NCBI RefSeq assembly: GCF_900141735.1
Contig: NZ_FQYO01000002.1
Coordinates: 248,001-312,000 of the forward strand
Direction of reading: 5' to 3'
DNA length: 64,000 nt
Source of the DNA: Wenxinia saemankumensis
GTDB lineage: Bacteria; Pseudomonadota; Alphaproteobacteria; Rhodobacterales; Rhodobacteraceae
The notes below the pieces were generated by a model that worked only from the letters and a program-made list of their open reading frames with translations, had not been told where the DNA came from and made no database searches. Positions 9,727 to 20,318 of the stretch are shown piece after piece (the stretch's first letter is position 1; each line of letters starts with the position of its first letter). The translations under genes and the position numbers were made by a program.

Positions 9727-9912
9727 CTAGCGATCAGCCAGCCTCTTCAGGGCTTCCGCACGCCGCTGAGACACATCCCTCAGGGTCAGAACGGATCCGG
9801 AAGCGGATCTGGAAGTGCCTTTGGCCGTCGTTACGGACACGAATTTGCCGGCAACCTTCTTGCGCAGGATCGAGCCGCCCTTGACGCTCGTCCTTTCCAA
9901 TGTGTCCGACAT
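9727..9912 (-). CDS. Probable antitoxin partner of the Doc-type toxin
   Basis: A 61-aa basic protein (MSDTLERTSVKGGSILRKK...AEALKRLADR) lies directly upstream of the Doc gene in the same direction. GGAGG sits 6 nt before ATG 9912, better than the in-frame ATG at 9924. I recognise no classic Phd DNA-binding motif, although an A-L-K-R-L-A-D-like C-terminus is known to me from proteins next to Doc toxins. Antitoxin function is inferred from position, size and direction. Confidence 0.68.
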   Translation of the reverse strand: MSDTLERTSVKGGSILRKKVAGKFVSVTTAKGTSRSASGSVLTLRDVSQRRAEALKRLADR

Positions 9913-9985
9913 CTCAACCTCCATCGACGTCCCATATATGGTCCCGGTTTCGCAGTCAGTCTAGAGTCCCCTTTCGAATAATGTG

Positions 9986-10014
9986 TTGCACTGCAGGGCC
10001 ACCTCGCCTATGTG
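9986..10014 (+). promoter_or_regulatory. Promoter of the spc-type operon (rpmC onward)
   Basis: TTGCAC (9986-9991) and TATGTG (10009-10014) are 17 bp apart, 78 bp before rpmC and just past the divergent antitoxin gene. Because the island separates rplP from rpmC, a new promoter is expected here. Confidence 0.6.
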
Positions 10015-10092
10015 GCGCGCTCATCCCATCTCCACCGGGAATCGGGTGACCCCTCGGGGGGCCCTCCGGTGATTGTTGCAAGGAGACGTGCC

Positions 10093-10305
10093 ATGGCGCT
10101 TCACGCCAAGGAACTGCGCGACCAGACGCCGGACCAGCTCCGCGATCAGCTCGTCGCGCTCAAGAAGGAGGCCTTCAACCTCCGCTTCCAGCAGGCCACC
10201 GGCCAGATGGAATCCACCGCCCGCATGCGCACCGTCAAGCGCGACGTCGCCCGGGTGAACACGATCCTGAACGAAAAGGCCGCCGCCGCGGCCAAGTCGG
10301 AGTAA
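10093..10305 (+). CDS. rpmC: 50S ribosomal protein L29
   Basis: L29 (70 aa) is a small two-helix protein at the tunnel exit. It begins [20 protein letters not shown] and contains the [17 protein letters not shown] signature. AAGGAGACG precedes ATG 10093; the frame is open further upstream but lacks family sequence. It starts the second ribosomal block and is 3 bp from rpsQ. Confidence 0.97.
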   Translation: MALHAKELRDQTPDQLRDQLVALKKEAFNLRFQQATGQMESTARMRTVKRDVARVNTILNEKAAAAAKSE

Positions 10306-10308
10306 ACC

Positions 10309-10641
10309 ATGCCGAAGCGTATCCTTCAGGGCGTCGTCACCTCCGACAAGAACGCCCAGACCGTCACCGTCAGCGTCGAGCGCCGGTTCAAACACCCGCT
10401 GCTGAAGAAGACCGTCCGTCAGTCCAAGAAGTACCGCGCCCACGACGAGGGCGAGGCGTTCAAGGTCGGCGACGTGGTGCGCATCCAGGAATGCGCGCCC
10501 AAGTCGAAGTCGAAGCGCTGGGAAGTGATGACCGCCGAAATGGTCGAAGCCTGGGAATCCGAGCGGAAGGACGCCGCGAAGGTTCAGCAGGAGGGCGATG
10601 CCCAGCGCCATGCAGAGCACGAGGCCGCAGCCTCGCACTGA
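10309..10641 (+). CDS. rpsQ: 30S ribosomal protein S17 with C-terminal extension
   Basis: S17 (110 aa) is a primary 16S rRNA binder. The core [19 protein letters not shown] through the [14 protein letters not shown] region is standard; family members usually end near 75-90 residues. The last ~30 residues (rich in Glu, Ala and His, ending EHEAAASH) are an extension of unknown role. It follows rpmC by 3 bp. Confidence 0.97.
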   Translation: MPKRILQGVVTSDKNAQTVTVSVERRFKHPLLKKTVRQSKKYRAHDEGEAFKVGDVVRIQECAPKSKSKRWEVMTAEMVEAWESERKDAAKVQQEGDAQRHAEHEAAASH

Positions 10642-10708
10642 GGCCCGGACATAATCGAAACCCTGGGGGAGCTAACGACAACAGCCCCCAAAGGTCGGGA
10701 GAAACCAA

Positions 10709-11077
10709 ATGATCCAGATGCAGACCAATCTGGATGTGGCTGACAATTCCGGTGCCCGGAAGGTTCAGTGCATCAAGGTCCTCGGCGGGTCGCACCGCCG
10801 ATACGCGTCGGTGGGCGACATCATCGTCGTCAGCGTGAAGGAAGCGATTCCGCGCGGCCGCGTGAAGAAGGGCGACGTCCGCAAGGCCGTCGTCGTGCGC
10901 ACCGCGAAAGAGGTGCGCCGCGAGGACGGCACCTCGATCCGCTTCGACCGCAACGCCGCCGTGATCCTCAACAATGCGGGCGAGCCGGTCGGCACCCGCA
11001 TCTTCGGCCCCGTCGTGCGCGAGCTGCGGGCGAAGAACTTCATGAAGATCATCTCGCTCGCGCCGGAGGTGCTCTGA
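10709..11077 (+). CDS. rplN: 50S ribosomal protein L14
   Basis: L14 (122 aa) forms part of the intersubunit bridge and binds RsfS in other bacteria. It begins [27 protein letters not shown] (signature NSGAR) and is full length. The stop TGA overlaps the rplX ATG (ATGA-like, TGATG), so the pair is coupled. Confidence 0.98.
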   Translation: MIQMQTNLDVADNSGARKVQCIKVLGGSHRRYASVGDIIVVSVKEAIPRGRVKKGDVRKAVVVRTAKEVRREDGTSIRFDRNAAVILNNAGEPVGTRIFGPVVRELRAKNFMKIISLAPEVL

Positions 11078-11382
11078 TGGCTGCCAAGCTGAAGAAGGGT
11101 GACAAGGTCGTCGTTCTTGCCGGCAAGGACAAGGGCAAGACCGGCGAGATCCAGACGGTCCTCCCGGCCCGCGGCAAGGCCGTGGTCGAGGGGCTGAACA
11201 TGGCCGTCCGCCACGTCCGTCAATCCCAGACGGAGCAGGGCGGCCGCCAGCCGAAGGCGATGCCGATCGACCTGTCGAACCTCGCCATCGTGGACAAGAA
11301 CGGCAAGGCCTCGCGCGTCGGCTTCCGCATGGAAGACGGCAAGAAGGTCCGCTTCGCCAAGACCACGGGAGACGTGATCTGA
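11077..11382 (+). CDS. rplX: 50S ribosomal protein L24
   Basis: L24 (101 aa) is an assembly initiator of the large subunit. The KOW motif is visible in [18 protein letters not shown] (residues about 6-23), followed by PI-LSN-A--D and VGFR. ATG 11077 shares one base with the rplN stop, and the stop shares one base with rplE ATG. Confidence 0.97.
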   Translation: MAAKLKKGDKVVVLAGKDKGKTGEIQTVLPARGKAVVEGLNMAVRHVRQSQTEQGGRQPKAMPIDLSNLAIVDKNGKASRVGFRMEDGKKVRFAKTTGDVI

Positions 11383-11945
11383 TGCTCGACACCGCGAATT
11401 ACACCCCGCGCCTCAAGGCGCAGTACCGGGACAGCATCCGTGCCGCGCTCAAGGAAGAGTTCGGCTACAAGAACGACATGCAGATCCCGCGCCTCGACAA
11501 GATCGTGCTCAACATCGGCTGCGGAGCCGAGGCGGTGCGCGACTCGAAGAAGGCGAAGTCGGCCCAGGACGACCTCAGCCAGATCGCCGGCCAACGCGCC
11601 GTCGTGACGAAGGCCAAGAAGTCGATCGCCGGCTTCCGGGTCCGCGAGGACATGCCGCTCGGCGCGAAGGTCACCCTGCGGGGCGACCGGATGTACGAGT
11701 TCCTCGACCGCCTGATCACCGTCGCGATGCCCCGCATCCGCGACTTCCGCGGCGTGTCCGGCAAGTCGTTCGACGGCCGCGGCAACTACGCCACGGGGAT
11801 CAAGGAGCACATCGTGTTCCCCGAGATCAACTTCGACAAGGTCGACGAGGTCTGGGGCATCGACGTGATCATCTGCACCACCGCGGACAACGACGCGGAA
11901 GCGAAGTCGCTGCTGAAGCACTTCAACATGCCGTTCAATTCGTGA
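11382..11945 (+). CDS. rplE: 50S ribosomal protein L5
   Basis: L5 (187 aa) binds 5S rRNA and contacts P-site tRNA. Seen are [14 protein letters not shown], the [18 protein letters not shown] motif and [18 protein letters not shown]. One-base overlap with rplX. Full length for the family. Confidence 0.98.
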   Translation: MLDTANYTPRLKAQYRDSIRAALKEEFGYKNDMQIPRLDKIVLNIGCGAEAVRDSKKAKSAQDDLSQIAGQRAVVTKAKKSIAGFRVREDMPLGAKVTLRGDRMYEFLDRLITVAMPRIRDFRGVSGKSFDGRGNYATGIKEHIVFPEINFDKVDEVWGIDVIICTTADNDAEAKSLLKHFNMPFNS

Positions 11946-11966
11946 CGCGGGGGGAGAGAGAGTAAT

Positions 11967-12272
11967 ATGGCCAAGAAATCCATGATCGAACGCCAGAAGA
12001 AGCGGGAGCATCTCGTCGCGCAATACGCCGAGAAGCGGGCCGCCCTGAAGGCGATCATCGAGGACAAGGAAAAGCCGGTCGAGGAGCGCTTCAAGGCGTC
12101 CCTCAAGCTCGCCGAGCTGCCCCGCAATTCCTCGCCCACCCGTCTCAACAACCGCTGCCAGCTGACCGGGCGTCCGCGTGCGTATTATCGCAAGCTGAAG
12201 CTCAGCCGGATCATGCTGCGCGACCTCGGCCAGAACGGGGAAATCCCCGGCCTGGTCAAGTCGAGCTGGTAA
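11967..12272 (+). CDS. rpsN: 30S ribosomal protein S14, zinc-independent form
   Basis: S14 (101 aa) lies in the 30S head. The length and the [22 protein letters not shown] segment identify the long C-minus type, which lacks the CxxC zinc motifs. GGGGAGAGAG precedes the ATG. Neighbours rplE and rpsH are as in the standard spc order. Confidence 0.98.
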   Translation: MAKKSMIERQKKREHLVAQYAEKRAALKAIIEDKEKPVEERFKASLKLAELPRNSSPTRLNNRCQLTGRPRAYYRKLKLSRIMLRDLGQNGEIPGLVKSSW

Positions 12273-12284
12273 GGAGTCGTCAAG

Positions 12285-12680
12285 ATGATGAACGATCCCA
12301 TCGGCGACATGCTGACCCGCATCCGGAACGCCCAGATGCGCCACAAGTCGACCGTTTCCACCCCGGCCTCCAAGCTGCGCGCCTGGGTCCTCGATGTCCT
12401 CGCGGACGAGGGCTACATCCGCGGCTACGAGGAAGGCACCGACGCCAACGGCCACAAGACGCTGGAGATCTCCCTCAAGTACTACGAGGGCACCCCGGTG
12501 ATCCGCGAGCTCAAGCGCGTGTCCAAGCCCGGCCGCCGCGTCTACATGTCCAAGGGCGACCTGCCGCAGGTCCGCCAGGGCCTCGGCGTGTCGATCGTCT
12601 CCACCTCCAAGGGGGTCATGTCGGACGCCAACGCCCGTGCGGCGCAGGTGGGCGGCGAAGTCCTCTGCACCGTATTCTGA
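12285..12680 (+). CDS. rpsH: 30S ribosomal protein S8
   Basis: S8 (131 aa) is a primary 16S rRNA binder and, in E. coli, the translational repressor of the spc operon. It begins [18 protein letters not shown] and ends with the [20 protein letters not shown] motif. Translation may start at either of the tandem ATGs 12285 or 12288; AAGGAG lies upstream. Confidence 0.98.
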   Translation: MMNDPIGDMLTRIRNAQMRHKSTVSTPASKLRAWVLDVLADEGYIRGYEEGTDANGHKTLEISLKYYEGTPVIRELKRVSKPGRRVYMSKGDLPQVRQGLGVSIVSTSKGVMSDANARAAQVGGEVLCTVF

Positions 12681-12690
12681 GGAGGGAAAG

Positions 12691-13224
12691 ATGTCTCGTA
12701 TCGGAAAACGTCCGGTCGATCTGCCCTCGGGGGTCTCCGCCTCCGTCTCGGGCCAGACGATCGAGGTGAAGGGGCCGAAAGGCACCCGCACCTTCACCGC
12801 CACCGACGATGTCACGCTGAAGGTCGAGGACAATTCCGTGTCCGTGACCCCGCGCGGCACGTCCAAGCGGGCGCGCCAGCAGTGGGGCATGTCCCGCACG
12901 ATGGTCGCCAATCTCGTCCACGGCGTGACCGACGGCTTCAAGAAGGAGCTGGAGATCACGGGCGTCGGCTACCGCGCGCAGATGCAGGGCAACACGCTCA
13001 AGCTGGCGCTCGGCTATTCGCACGACGTGAACTTCCAGGTGCCCGAGGGCGTCACCGTCACGGCGCCCAAGCAGACCGAGATCGTGGTCGAGGGCGCGGA
13101 TCAGCAGCTCGTCGGCCAGGTCGCGGCCAACATCCGCGAATGGCGGCCGCCGGAGCCCTACAAGGGCAAGGGCATTCGCTACAAGGACGAGTACATCTTC
13201 CGCAAGGAAGGCAAGAAGAAGTAA
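12691..13224 (+). CDS. rplF: 50S ribosomal protein L6
   Basis: L6 (177 aa) is near the sarcin-ricin loop. It begins [15 protein letters not shown], has the two alpha/beta repeats and the C-terminal motif [22 protein letters not shown] precedes ATG 12691; in-frame sequence upstream belongs to the rpsH region and is rejected. Confidence 0.98.
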   Translation: MSRIGKRPVDLPSGVSASVSGQTIEVKGPKGTRTFTATDDVTLKVEDNSVSVTPRGTSKRARQQWGMSRTMVANLVHGVTDGFKKELEITGVGYRAQMQGNTLKLALGYSHDVNFQVPEGVTVTAPKQTEIVVEGADQQLVGQVAANIREWRPPEPYKGKGIRYKDEYIFRKEGKKK

Positions 13225-13235
13225 GGACCGGATAA

Positions 13236-13595
13236 ATGGCACTTTCCAAGCGAGAGCTGTTCCAGAAGCGCCGGATGCGTGTCCGGTCGAAGCTTCGTGC
13301 GGTGAACGCCGGGCGTCCGCGCCTGTCGGTCCATCGCTCCAACAAGAACATCAGCGTCCAGCTGATCGACGACGCGCAGGGCCGTACGCTGGCCTCCGCC
13401 TCGACGCTCGAGAAGGATCTGGGGTTCTTCGGCAAGAACAACGTGGAAGCCGCCGCCAAGGTGGGCGCCACGATCGCCGAGCGCGCCAAGGCCGCCGGTG
13501 TGACCGAGGCCTATTTCGACCGTGGTGGCTTCCTCTTCCACGGCAAGGTCAAGGCGCTGGCCGACGCCGCCCGCGAGGGTGGTCTCAAGATCTGA
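13236..13595 (+). CDS. rplR: 50S ribosomal protein L18
   Basis: L18 (119 aa) mediates attachment of 5S rRNA. Family features are [24 protein letters not shown], and the [24 protein letters not shown] end. It follows rplF by 11 bp. The next gene rpsE is unusually far (285 bp) because of a palindromic-repeat cassette. Confidence 0.98.
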   Translation: MALSKRELFQKRRMRVRSKLRAVNAGRPRLSVHRSNKNISVQLIDDAQGRTLASASTLEKDLGFFGKNNVEAAAKVGATIAERAKAAGVTEAYFDRGGFLFHGKVKALADAAREGGLKI

Positions 13596-13604
13596 CGGGC
13601 AGGG

Positions 13605-13707
13605 GGGTGCGTGGCGAGCACGCACCCTGCCGCATCGTCTCCGTGGGGTGCGTGACGAGCACGCACCCCACGGCACCCCTTCGTAGGGTGCGTGCTCGTC
13701 ACGCACC
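13605..13707 (+). repeat. Three tandem palindromic repeat units (GGTGCGTG-N5-CACGCACC family)
   Basis: Three copies of one hairpin unit sit between rplR and rpsE: 13605-13627 (loop GCGAG), 13641-13673 (perfect 14-bp stem, loop ACGAG) and 13685-13709 (loop CTCGT, i.e. the same unit inverted). Related copies follow rpoA at 20319-20371. Size, palindromy and clustering resemble REP-type intergenic elements. The rest of the 285 bp gap holds another hairpin (13759-13766 with 13769-13776) and no gene that I can support. Confidence 0.85.
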
Positions 13708-13880
13708 TTGCGGAACCCCGGCACCGGACCCATCCGTGGCGCTCCATGCCGCGATGCCGGATGCCCTCGGGCATCCATAGCGCAGGCGGATCGCTCCGCC
13801 TCGATGATCGGGGGGCCGCCATCGCGCGGCCCACTTCGATCGGACCCATCGCCCGGACGGGCGGAACAAAGGAGCCAGAA

Positions 13881-14453
13881 ATGGCCAGAGAACCGCGCGG
13901 CAACCGCCGCGACCGGGACGAGACCCCGGAATTCGCCGATCGCCTCGTCGCGATCAACCGCGTGTCCAAGACGGTGAAGGGCGGCAAGCGCTTCGGCTTC
14001 GCCGCGCTCGTCGTCGTGGGCGACCAGAAGGGCCGCGTCGGCTTCGGCAAGGGCAAGGCCAAGGAGGTCCCCGAGGCCATCCGCAAGGCCACAGAGGCCG
14101 CCAAGCGCGGGATGATCCGCGTGCCGCTGCGCGAGGGCCGGACGATCCATCACGACGTGCAGGGCCGTCACGGCGCCGGCCGCGTGGTGCTGCGCACCGC
14201 CCCTCCGGGCACCGGGATCATCGCCGGTGGTCCGATGCGCGCCGTGTTCGAGATGCTGGGCATCCAGGACGTGGTGTCCAAGTCGCTGGGCTCGCAGAAC
14301 CCCTACAACATGATCCGCGCCACGATGAACGGCCTCACGCTGGAGCAATCGCCCCGCGCCGTCGCCCAGCGTCGCGGCAAGAAGGTGGCCGACATCCTGC
14401 CCGCGCGCGACAACGCGCCGGCGGAATCGTCGCAGGTCGCCGAGGAGGCCTGA
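13881..14453 (+). CDS. rpsE: 30S ribosomal protein S5
   Basis: S5 (190 aa) is involved in decoding accuracy and mRNA unwinding. The N-terminal dsRNA-binding-like fold with [19 protein letters not shown] and the C-terminal domain with [21 protein letters not shown] are clear. ATG 13881 has AAAGGAG upstream; the frame is open further upstream through the repeat cassette but without family sequence. Overlong intergenic leader may carry regulatory structure. Confidence 0.98.
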   Translation: MAREPRGNRRDRDETPEFADRLVAINRVSKTVKGGKRFGFAALVVVGDQKGRVGFGKGKAKEVPEAIRKATEAAKRGMIRVPLREGRTIHHDVQGRHGAGRVVLRTAPPGTGIIAGGPMRAVFEMLGIQDVVSKSLGSQNPYNMIRATMNGLTLEQSPRAVAQRRGKKVADILPARDNAPAESSQVAEEA

Positions 14454-14457
14454 TCCA

Positions 14458-14646
14458 ATGGCAAAGACGATCGTCATCAAGCAGACGGGTTCGCCCATTC
14501 GTCGCCCCGCCGTGCAGCGTCAGATCCTCAAGGGTCTGGGCCTGAACAAGATGCACCGCACCCGCGAACTCGAGGACACGCCCGCGATCCGCGGCGCCGT
14601 GGCCAAGGTCGCGCACATGGTCCAGATCATCGAGGAGAAGGGCTGA
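14458..14646 (+). CDS. rpmD: 50S ribosomal protein L30
   Basis: L30 (62 aa) is a small surface protein. [16 protein letters not shown] and the [18 protein letters not shown] segment are diagnostic. It starts 4 bp after rpsE and is followed by an intrinsic terminator and a minus-strand gene rather than directly by rplO. Confidence 0.97.
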   Translation: MAKTIVIKQTGSPIRRPAVQRQILKGLGLNKMHRTRELEDTPAIRGAVAKVAHMVQIIEEKG

Positions 14647-14672
14647 GTCCCTTCGCGTCGATCCGGAAACGC

Positions 14673-14704
14673 GAAAGGGCGCCTTGGGGCGCCCTTTCTC
14701 GTTT
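14673..14704 (+). terminator. Intrinsic terminator after rpmD
   Basis: A perfect 11-bp stem (14673-14683 with 14688-14698), tetraloop TTGG and a TCGTTT tail. On the minus strand it could also serve the converging PNPOx-like gene. Confidence 0.82.
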
Positions 14705-14740
14705 CGGTCAGGCGGCAGGCTATCTCCAGGGCAGGGGGCC

Positions 14741-15154
14741 TCAACCCATCGCGACGATGCCCTCCTCGCGGCCATAGGCCTCTGCCTCGCGGGCCTCGAC
14801 CTGGATCAGGCGCAGCTTGTCCGCGTCGAGTTCGCCCCCGAACCATTTCTCGATGTCGGGGGTCCAGTGCTCGCGCATCAGGGCCTCGTCCGTGTGGACC
14901 CGGGCCGTTCCTCGGACGGTGATCCACAGACCCTCTCCCTCGAAGTCGAGCGTGACCTCGGGCTCGGCCTCGATCTCGCGCATCTTGCGGGTGTCCGGAC
15001 GCGAGAAGAACCAGTTGTCGCCGGTCCATTCGACTTCCGCATTGTTGCTCATCGGGCGGCTGGTCATTCCCCCGTTCGGGGAACGGGTGGTCATCATGCA
15101 GATGTCGATGTCGCGCATCGCGGTCGCGATGCTGTCGCGGGTCGGGGTCGCCAT
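14741..15154 (-). CDS. Pyridoxamine-5'-phosphate-oxidase-like FMN-binding protein
   Basis: The 137-aa product looks like a split-barrel flavoprotein of the PNPOx/general-stress-protein group. Visible features are the strand [17 protein letters not shown], the [18 protein letters not shown] region and [17 protein letters not shown]. Such proteins bind FMN or related flavins; the substrate is unknown, and true PNPO activity is unlikely given the short length. It sits on the opposite strand between rpmD and rplO, an unusual place. Confidence 0.82.
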   Translation of the reverse strand: MATPTRDSIATAMRDIDICMMTTRSPNGGMTSRPMSNNAEVEWTGDNWFFSRPDTRKMREIEAEPEVTLDFEGEGLWITVRGTARVHTDEALMREHWTPDIEKWFGGELDADKLRLIQVEAREAEAYGREEGIVAMG

Positions 15155-15231
15155 GATCGGTCACTCCAGGAAGGATCGCGTCGACAAGTCGGCAACGGGC
15201 GCATCCGTTCCCTGCCCGGGTCCCGGGGGCC

Positions 15232-15260
15232 TTGTCCGTGGGCGCCGCTTTGCCTATACG
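15232..15260 (+). promoter_or_regulatory. Promoter of rplO-secY-adk
   Basis: TTGTCC (15232-15237) and TATACG (15255-15260) are exactly 17 bp apart, 96 bp before rplO. It lies between the divergent PNPOx-like gene and rplO and would restart spc transcription after the rpmD terminator. Confidence 0.68.
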
Positions 15261-15355
15261 CCCGCGGGTGGCCCGTCCGGGGCCCGATTCCGTATGCAAA
15301 CGCCGTGCTCGGCCCAACCGTCGCTGGGGGTCGCATCCGGCAAAGGAGAAGCGAC

Positions 15356-15835
15356 ATGAAACTGCATGAACTGAGCGATAACGAAGGCGCCGCGAAGAAG
15401 CGGATGCGCGTCGGCCGCGGCCCGGGCTCGGGCAAGGGCAAGATGGGCGGCCGCGGGATCAAGGGTCAGAAATCGCGCTCGGGCGTGGCCATCAAGGGCT
15501 ACGAGGGCGGCCAGATGCCGATCTACCAGCGCCTTCCCAAGCGCGGCTTCAATAACATCAACGCCAAGCGCTACTCGGTGGTGAACCTCGGCCTCGTCGC
15601 CAAGTTCATCGATGCCGGCAAGCTGGACGCGGGCGCCGAGATCACCGAGGACGCGCTGGTCGCGGCCGGCGTGATCAAGCGCAAGCGCGACGGCGTCCGC
15701 CTGCTCGCCAAGGGCGATTTCGGCCACAAGGCGACCTTCGCCGTCACCGGCGCCTCGAAAGGCGCCGTCGAGGCGGTCGAGAAGGCGGGCGGGTCGGTCA
15801 CGACCACGGCCCCGGCGGCCACGGCGGCCGAGTAA
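15356..15835 (+). CDS. rplO: 50S ribosomal protein L15
   Basis: L15 (159 aa) is a late-assembly 50S protein. It begins [22 protein letters not shown], with the Gly-rich [22 protein letters not shown] (abridged) segment and the C-terminal [22 protein letters not shown] domain. AAAGGAG precedes ATG 15356; the longer open frame upstream belongs to the noncoding strand of the neighbouring gene. Confidence 0.97.
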   Translation: MKLHELSDNEGAAKKRMRVGRGPGSGKGKMGGRGIKGQKSRSGVAIKGYEGGQMPIYQRLPKRGFNNINAKRYSVVNLGLVAKFIDAGKLDAGAEITEDALVAAGVIKRKRDGVRLLAKGDFGHKATFAVTGASKGAVEAVEKAGGSVTTTAPAATAAE

Positions 15836-15961
15836 GCACGTCCCGCGCCGGTTGTGGGGGGGAGCGATCCCCCTTACATCGACCGTCACACGCTTTTTCG
15901 CGCCGCCGCCCGGGGGAAGCCGGTCCGGCGGCGCGGTCTTGGTCAGGGAGAGCCAGGCCCC

Positions 15962-17328
<1,367 letters not shown>

Positions 17329-17332
<4 letters not shown>

Positions 17333-17979
17333 ACATCATACTTCTGGGGCCGCCCGGGGCCGGCAAGGGAACGCAGGCCCGGCGCCTCGTCGAAGAGCGG
17401 AACATGGTGCAGCTGTCCACCGGCGACATGCTTCGCGAAGCGCGCACCTCGGGCACCGAGATGGGCCGGACGGTCGCGGGCGTGATGGACCGCGGCGAGC
17501 TGGTCACCGACGAGATCGTCATCGGCCTCATCCGCGAGAAGCTGACGGCCGGCGATGCGCCGGGCGGCTACATCTTCGACGGGTTCCCCCGGACGCTGGC
17601 CCAGGCCGATGCGCTGCACGAGCTGCTCGACGAGCTGGGCCAGGATCTCGACCACGCGATCGAGATGCGGGTGCGGGACGACGAGCTGGTGAACCGCATC
17701 TCCGCCCGGTCGACCTGTGCCGCCTGCGGCGAGGTCTACAACGATCAGACCAAGCCGATCCCCGAGGACGGCGCCTGCAGCCATTGCGGCGGGACCGAGT
17801 TCAAGCGCCGGGCCGACGACACGGCCGAGGCGCTGACGACCCGTCTCTTCGCCTATTACAAGCAGACCGCGCCGCTGCTGGGCTACTACCACGTCAAGAA
17901 ACTGCTGCGCCGGGTCGACGGCATGGCCGAGATCGACATTGTCGCGGCCGAGATCGCCGGGATCCTCGACCGGTCCTGA
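17329..17979 (+). CDS. adk: Adenylate kinase with zinc-type LID
   Basis: Adenylate kinase (216 aa) interconverts ATP + AMP and 2 ADP in the cytoplasm. The P-loop GPPGAGKG is at residues 7-14, the NMP-binding region STGDMLR follows, and the LID carries CAAC and CSHC pairs, the four-cysteine zinc form. Overlap with secY shows cotranscription, the usual order in this class. The 425 bp after it hold no gene that I can support, only a short T-less hairpin (17986-18002) and the rpsM promoter. Confidence 0.98.
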
Positions 17980-18226
17980 GGCCGGGCGGGCATCCTGCCC
18001 GCCGCCGGGGCCGGGGGAGGGGGACGCGCCGCGCGATCGCCCCGGCCCGCGTCTTCGGCGGGCCGGTCGCCCTGTCCCCTGCGGCAGGAATGGCGGCGCA
18101 GACCCGGCCGCACCTTCGACACGCTGGAGACCGGCCCGGCTCCAGCCAGCCGATGCGGCGATGCCGGTCCGTCGCCGCGATGACCCCAACCGCGGAACCC
18201 GGCGCGACGGGGGACGGCGACGGGGG

Positions 18227-18255
18227 TTGACGCCCGGGCGCGTCCTCCATAGATA
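18227..18255 (+). promoter_or_regulatory. Promoter of the alpha operon (rpsM-rpsK-rpoA)
   Basis: TTGACG (18227-18232) and TAGATA (18250-18255) are 17 bp apart. The surrounding bases strongly resemble the TTGACGCCCGG sequence at 3916 before rplB. It lies about 150 bp before rpsM at the end of a 425 bp gap after adk. Confidence 0.68.
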
Positions 18256-18360
18256 GCCGCATCCCGCAAGGGAGAATCGGTTCGCCGGACTTCCTGCCGT
18301 CGTCCCGGATCACCTCCGCCCGCTGCGCCGGCCTGGGACCGCTCCCGGGCCGCCGTTGTG

Positions 18361-18386
18361 AAAAAAGGACCCGGGATCACGGGTCC
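18361..18386 (-). terminator. Minus-strand-oriented terminator-like hairpin in the rpsM leader
   Basis: A 7-bp stem (18367-18373 with 18380-18386) is preceded on the plus strand by AAAAAA (18361-18366). Read on the minus strand it is a hairpin followed by TTTTTT, a normal terminator shape, although no minus-strand gene is nearby. In the plus-strand leader RNA it is a stem just upstream of the ribosome site. Confidence 0.45.
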
Positions 18387-18405
18387 GCAACGAAAGGATC
18401 ATTCC

Positions 18406-18774
18406 TTGGCACGTATCGCAGGGGTCAACATCCCCACCGCCAAGCGCGTTCCCATCGCGCTCACCTATATCCACGGAATCGGCCCCTCGACCGCGAAGTC
18501 GATCTGCGAGGCCGTGAACATCGACGAGACCCGCCGCGTCAACGAACTGTCCGACGCCGAGGTCCTCGCCATCCGCGAGCACATCGACGCCAACCTCACC
18601 GTCGAGGGCGACCTGCGCCGTGAAGTGCAGATGAACGTCAAGCGCCTGATGGATCTCGGCTGCTACCGCGGCCTGCGCCATCGCCGCAACCTCCCCGTCC
18701 GGGGTCAGCGCACGCACACCAACGCGCGCACCCGCAAGGGCCCGGCGAAAGCCATCGCCGGCAAGAAGAAATAA
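18406..18774 (+). CDS. rpsM: 30S ribosomal protein S13, TTG start
   Basis: S13 (122 aa) bridges the subunits from the 30S head. Sequence [25 protein letters not shown] and the end [24 protein letters not shown] are diagnostic. Family members start at M-A-R-I-A-G, which here falls on TTG 18406, with GAAAGGA 8 nt upstream. A GTG at 18358 would add 16 residues overlapping a hairpin and is rejected. The weak start codon may limit S13 synthesis. Confidence 0.95.
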   Translation: MARIAGVNIPTAKRVPIALTYIHGIGPSTAKSICEAVNIDETRRVNELSDAEVLAIREHIDANLTVEGDLRREVQMNVKRLMDLGCYRGLRHRRNLPVRGQRTHTNARTRKGPAKAIAGKKK

Positions 18775-18789
18775 GGGAGACCGGGACAC

Positions 18790-19185
18790 ATGGCACGCGA
18801 CACTCGCCGCCAGAGCGGCAAGAAGAAGGTTTCGAAGAACATCGCGGCGGGCGTGGCCCACGTGAATTCCTCGTTCAACAACACCAAGATCCTGATCTCC
18901 GACGTGCAGGGCAACGCGATCTCGTGGTCGTCCGCCGGCACAATGGGCTTCAAGGGCTCGCGCAAGTCGACGCCCTATGCCGCCCAGCTCGCCGCCGAGG
19001 ATGCCGGCAAGAAGGCGCAGGAGCACGGCGTCAAGACCCTCGAGGTCGAGGTGCAGGGCCCCGGGTCGGGCCGCGAATCGGCGCTGCGCGCGCTGGCCGC
19101 CGCCGGCTTCAACATCACGTCGATCCGCGACGTGACGCCGATCGCGCATAACGGCTGCCGTCCGCCGAAGCGCCGCCGGGTCTGA
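18790..19185 (+). CDS. rpsK: 30S ribosomal protein S11
   Basis: S11 (131 aa) lies on the 30S platform next to the Shine-Dalgarno helix. The segments [19 protein letters not shown] and [18 protein letters not shown] and the end [11 protein letters not shown] are diagnostic. It follows rpsM by 15 bp; rpsD, which often follows in other phyla, is absent, as is usual in this class. Confidence 0.98.
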   Translation: MARDTRRQSGKKKVSKNIAAGVAHVNSSFNNTKILISDVQGNAISWSSAGTMGFKGSRKSTPYAAQLAAEDAGKKAQEHGVKTLEVEVQGPGSGRESALRALAAAGFNITSIRDVTPIAHNGCRPPKRRRV

Positions 19186-19301
19186 TCGGGCCGATTTCCC
19201 TCGCGGGGTCGCGGGTCCGTCCTGCGGCCCCGTGATCCGTTGACGAAACCTCGAGAGTTCCGCCGCCACGGGTCATAGGCGGGACGAGAATGGAGGGACG
19301 C

Positions 19302-20318
19302 ATGATCCACAAGAACTGGTCCGATCTCATCAAGCCGGCGCAGCTCGACGTCCGCCCCGGCGACGATGCCCAGCGGATGGCGACCGTCGTCGCCGAGCCG
19401 CTCGAGCGGGGCTTCGGCCTGACGCTGGGCAACGCGCTTCGGCGCGTCCTGCTGTCCTCGCTGCAGGGTGCCGCGATCACCGCCGTGCAGATCGACAACG
19501 TCCTGCACGAGTTCTCCTCGGTCGCGGGCGTGCGCGAGGACGTCACCGACATGGTGCTGAACCTCAAGGGCGTGGCGCTGCGGATGGATGTCGAAGGACC
19601 GAAGCGCCTGACCGTCCAGGCCTCCGGCCCGGGCGTCGTCACCGCCGGTGACATCTCGGAATCGGCGGGGATCGAGGTCCTGAACAAGGACCACGTGATC
19701 TGCCACCTGGACGACGGCGCCTCGCTCTACATGGAGCTGACCGTCAATACCGGGAAGGGCTACGTCGCCGCCGACAAGAACAAGCCCGAGGACGCGCCGA
19801 TCGGCATGATCGCGATCGACGCCATCTACTCGCCGGTCAAGCGCGTCTCCTACGACGTGACCCCGACCCGCGAGGGGCAGGTTCTCGACTACGACAAGCT
19901 GACGATGAAGATCGAGACGGACGGCTCGCTGACCCCGGACGACGCCGTGGCCTATGCCGCACGCATCCTCCAGGATCAGCTGCAGGTCTTCGTCAACTTC
20001 GACGAGCCGGAATCGGCCCGCGGGGGCGACGGCGACGACGGGCTGGAATTCAACCCGCTGCTGCTCAAGAAGGTCGACGAGCTCGAGCTGTCGGTCCGTT
20101 CGGCCAACTGCCTCAAGAACGACAACATCGTCTATATCGGCGATCTCATCCAGAAGACCGAAGCCGAAATGCTTCGCACCCCGAACTTCGGCCGCAAGTC
20201 GCTGAACGAGATCAAGGAAGTGCTCTCGGGCATGGGTCTGCACCTCGGCATGGACGTCGAGGACTGGCCGCCGGAGAACATCGAGGACCTGGCCAAGAAG
20301 TTCGAGGACCAGTTCTAG
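19302..20318 (+). CDS. rpoA: DNA-directed RNA polymerase alpha subunit
   Basis: RpoA (338 aa) nucleates RNA polymerase assembly and contacts UP elements and activators. The N-terminal domain has [20 protein letters not shown]; the C-terminal domain has the helix-hairpin-helix region [18 protein letters not shown] and [18 protein letters not shown] precedes ATG 19302, so I prefer it to ATG 19290. A palindromic repeat pair follows before rplQ. Confidence 0.98.
   Translation: MIHKNWSDLIKPAQLDVRPGDDAQRMATVVAEPLERGFGLTLGNALRRVLLSSLQGAAITAVQIDNVLHEFSSVAGVREDVTDMVLNLKGVALRMDVEGPKRLTVQASGPGVVTAGDISESAGIEVLNKDHVICHLDDGASLYMELTVNTGKGYVAADKNKPEDAPIGMIAIDAIYSPVKRVSYDVTPTREGQVLDYDKLTMKIETDGSLTPDDAVAYAARILQDQLQVFVNFDEPESARGGDGDDGLEFNPLLLKKVDELELSVRSANCLKNDNIVYIGDLIQKTEAEMLRTPNFGRKSLNEIKEVLSGMGLHLGMDVEDWPPENIEDLAKKFEDQF

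Noticed and set aside
13605-13709. CRISPR array
   Set aside because: Units are palindromic, only three, alternate in orientation and have no spacers of equal length; no cas genes are present.
18358-18406. GTG 18358 as start of S13
   Set aside because: It would add 16 residues encoded by a hairpin region; S13 proteins start M-A-R-I-A-G, which fits TTG 18406.
19240-19279. rpoA promoter from TTGACG 19240-19245 and CATAGG 19274-19279
   Set aside because: The spacing is 28 bp, far from 16-18, so this is not a plausible sigma70-type promoter.
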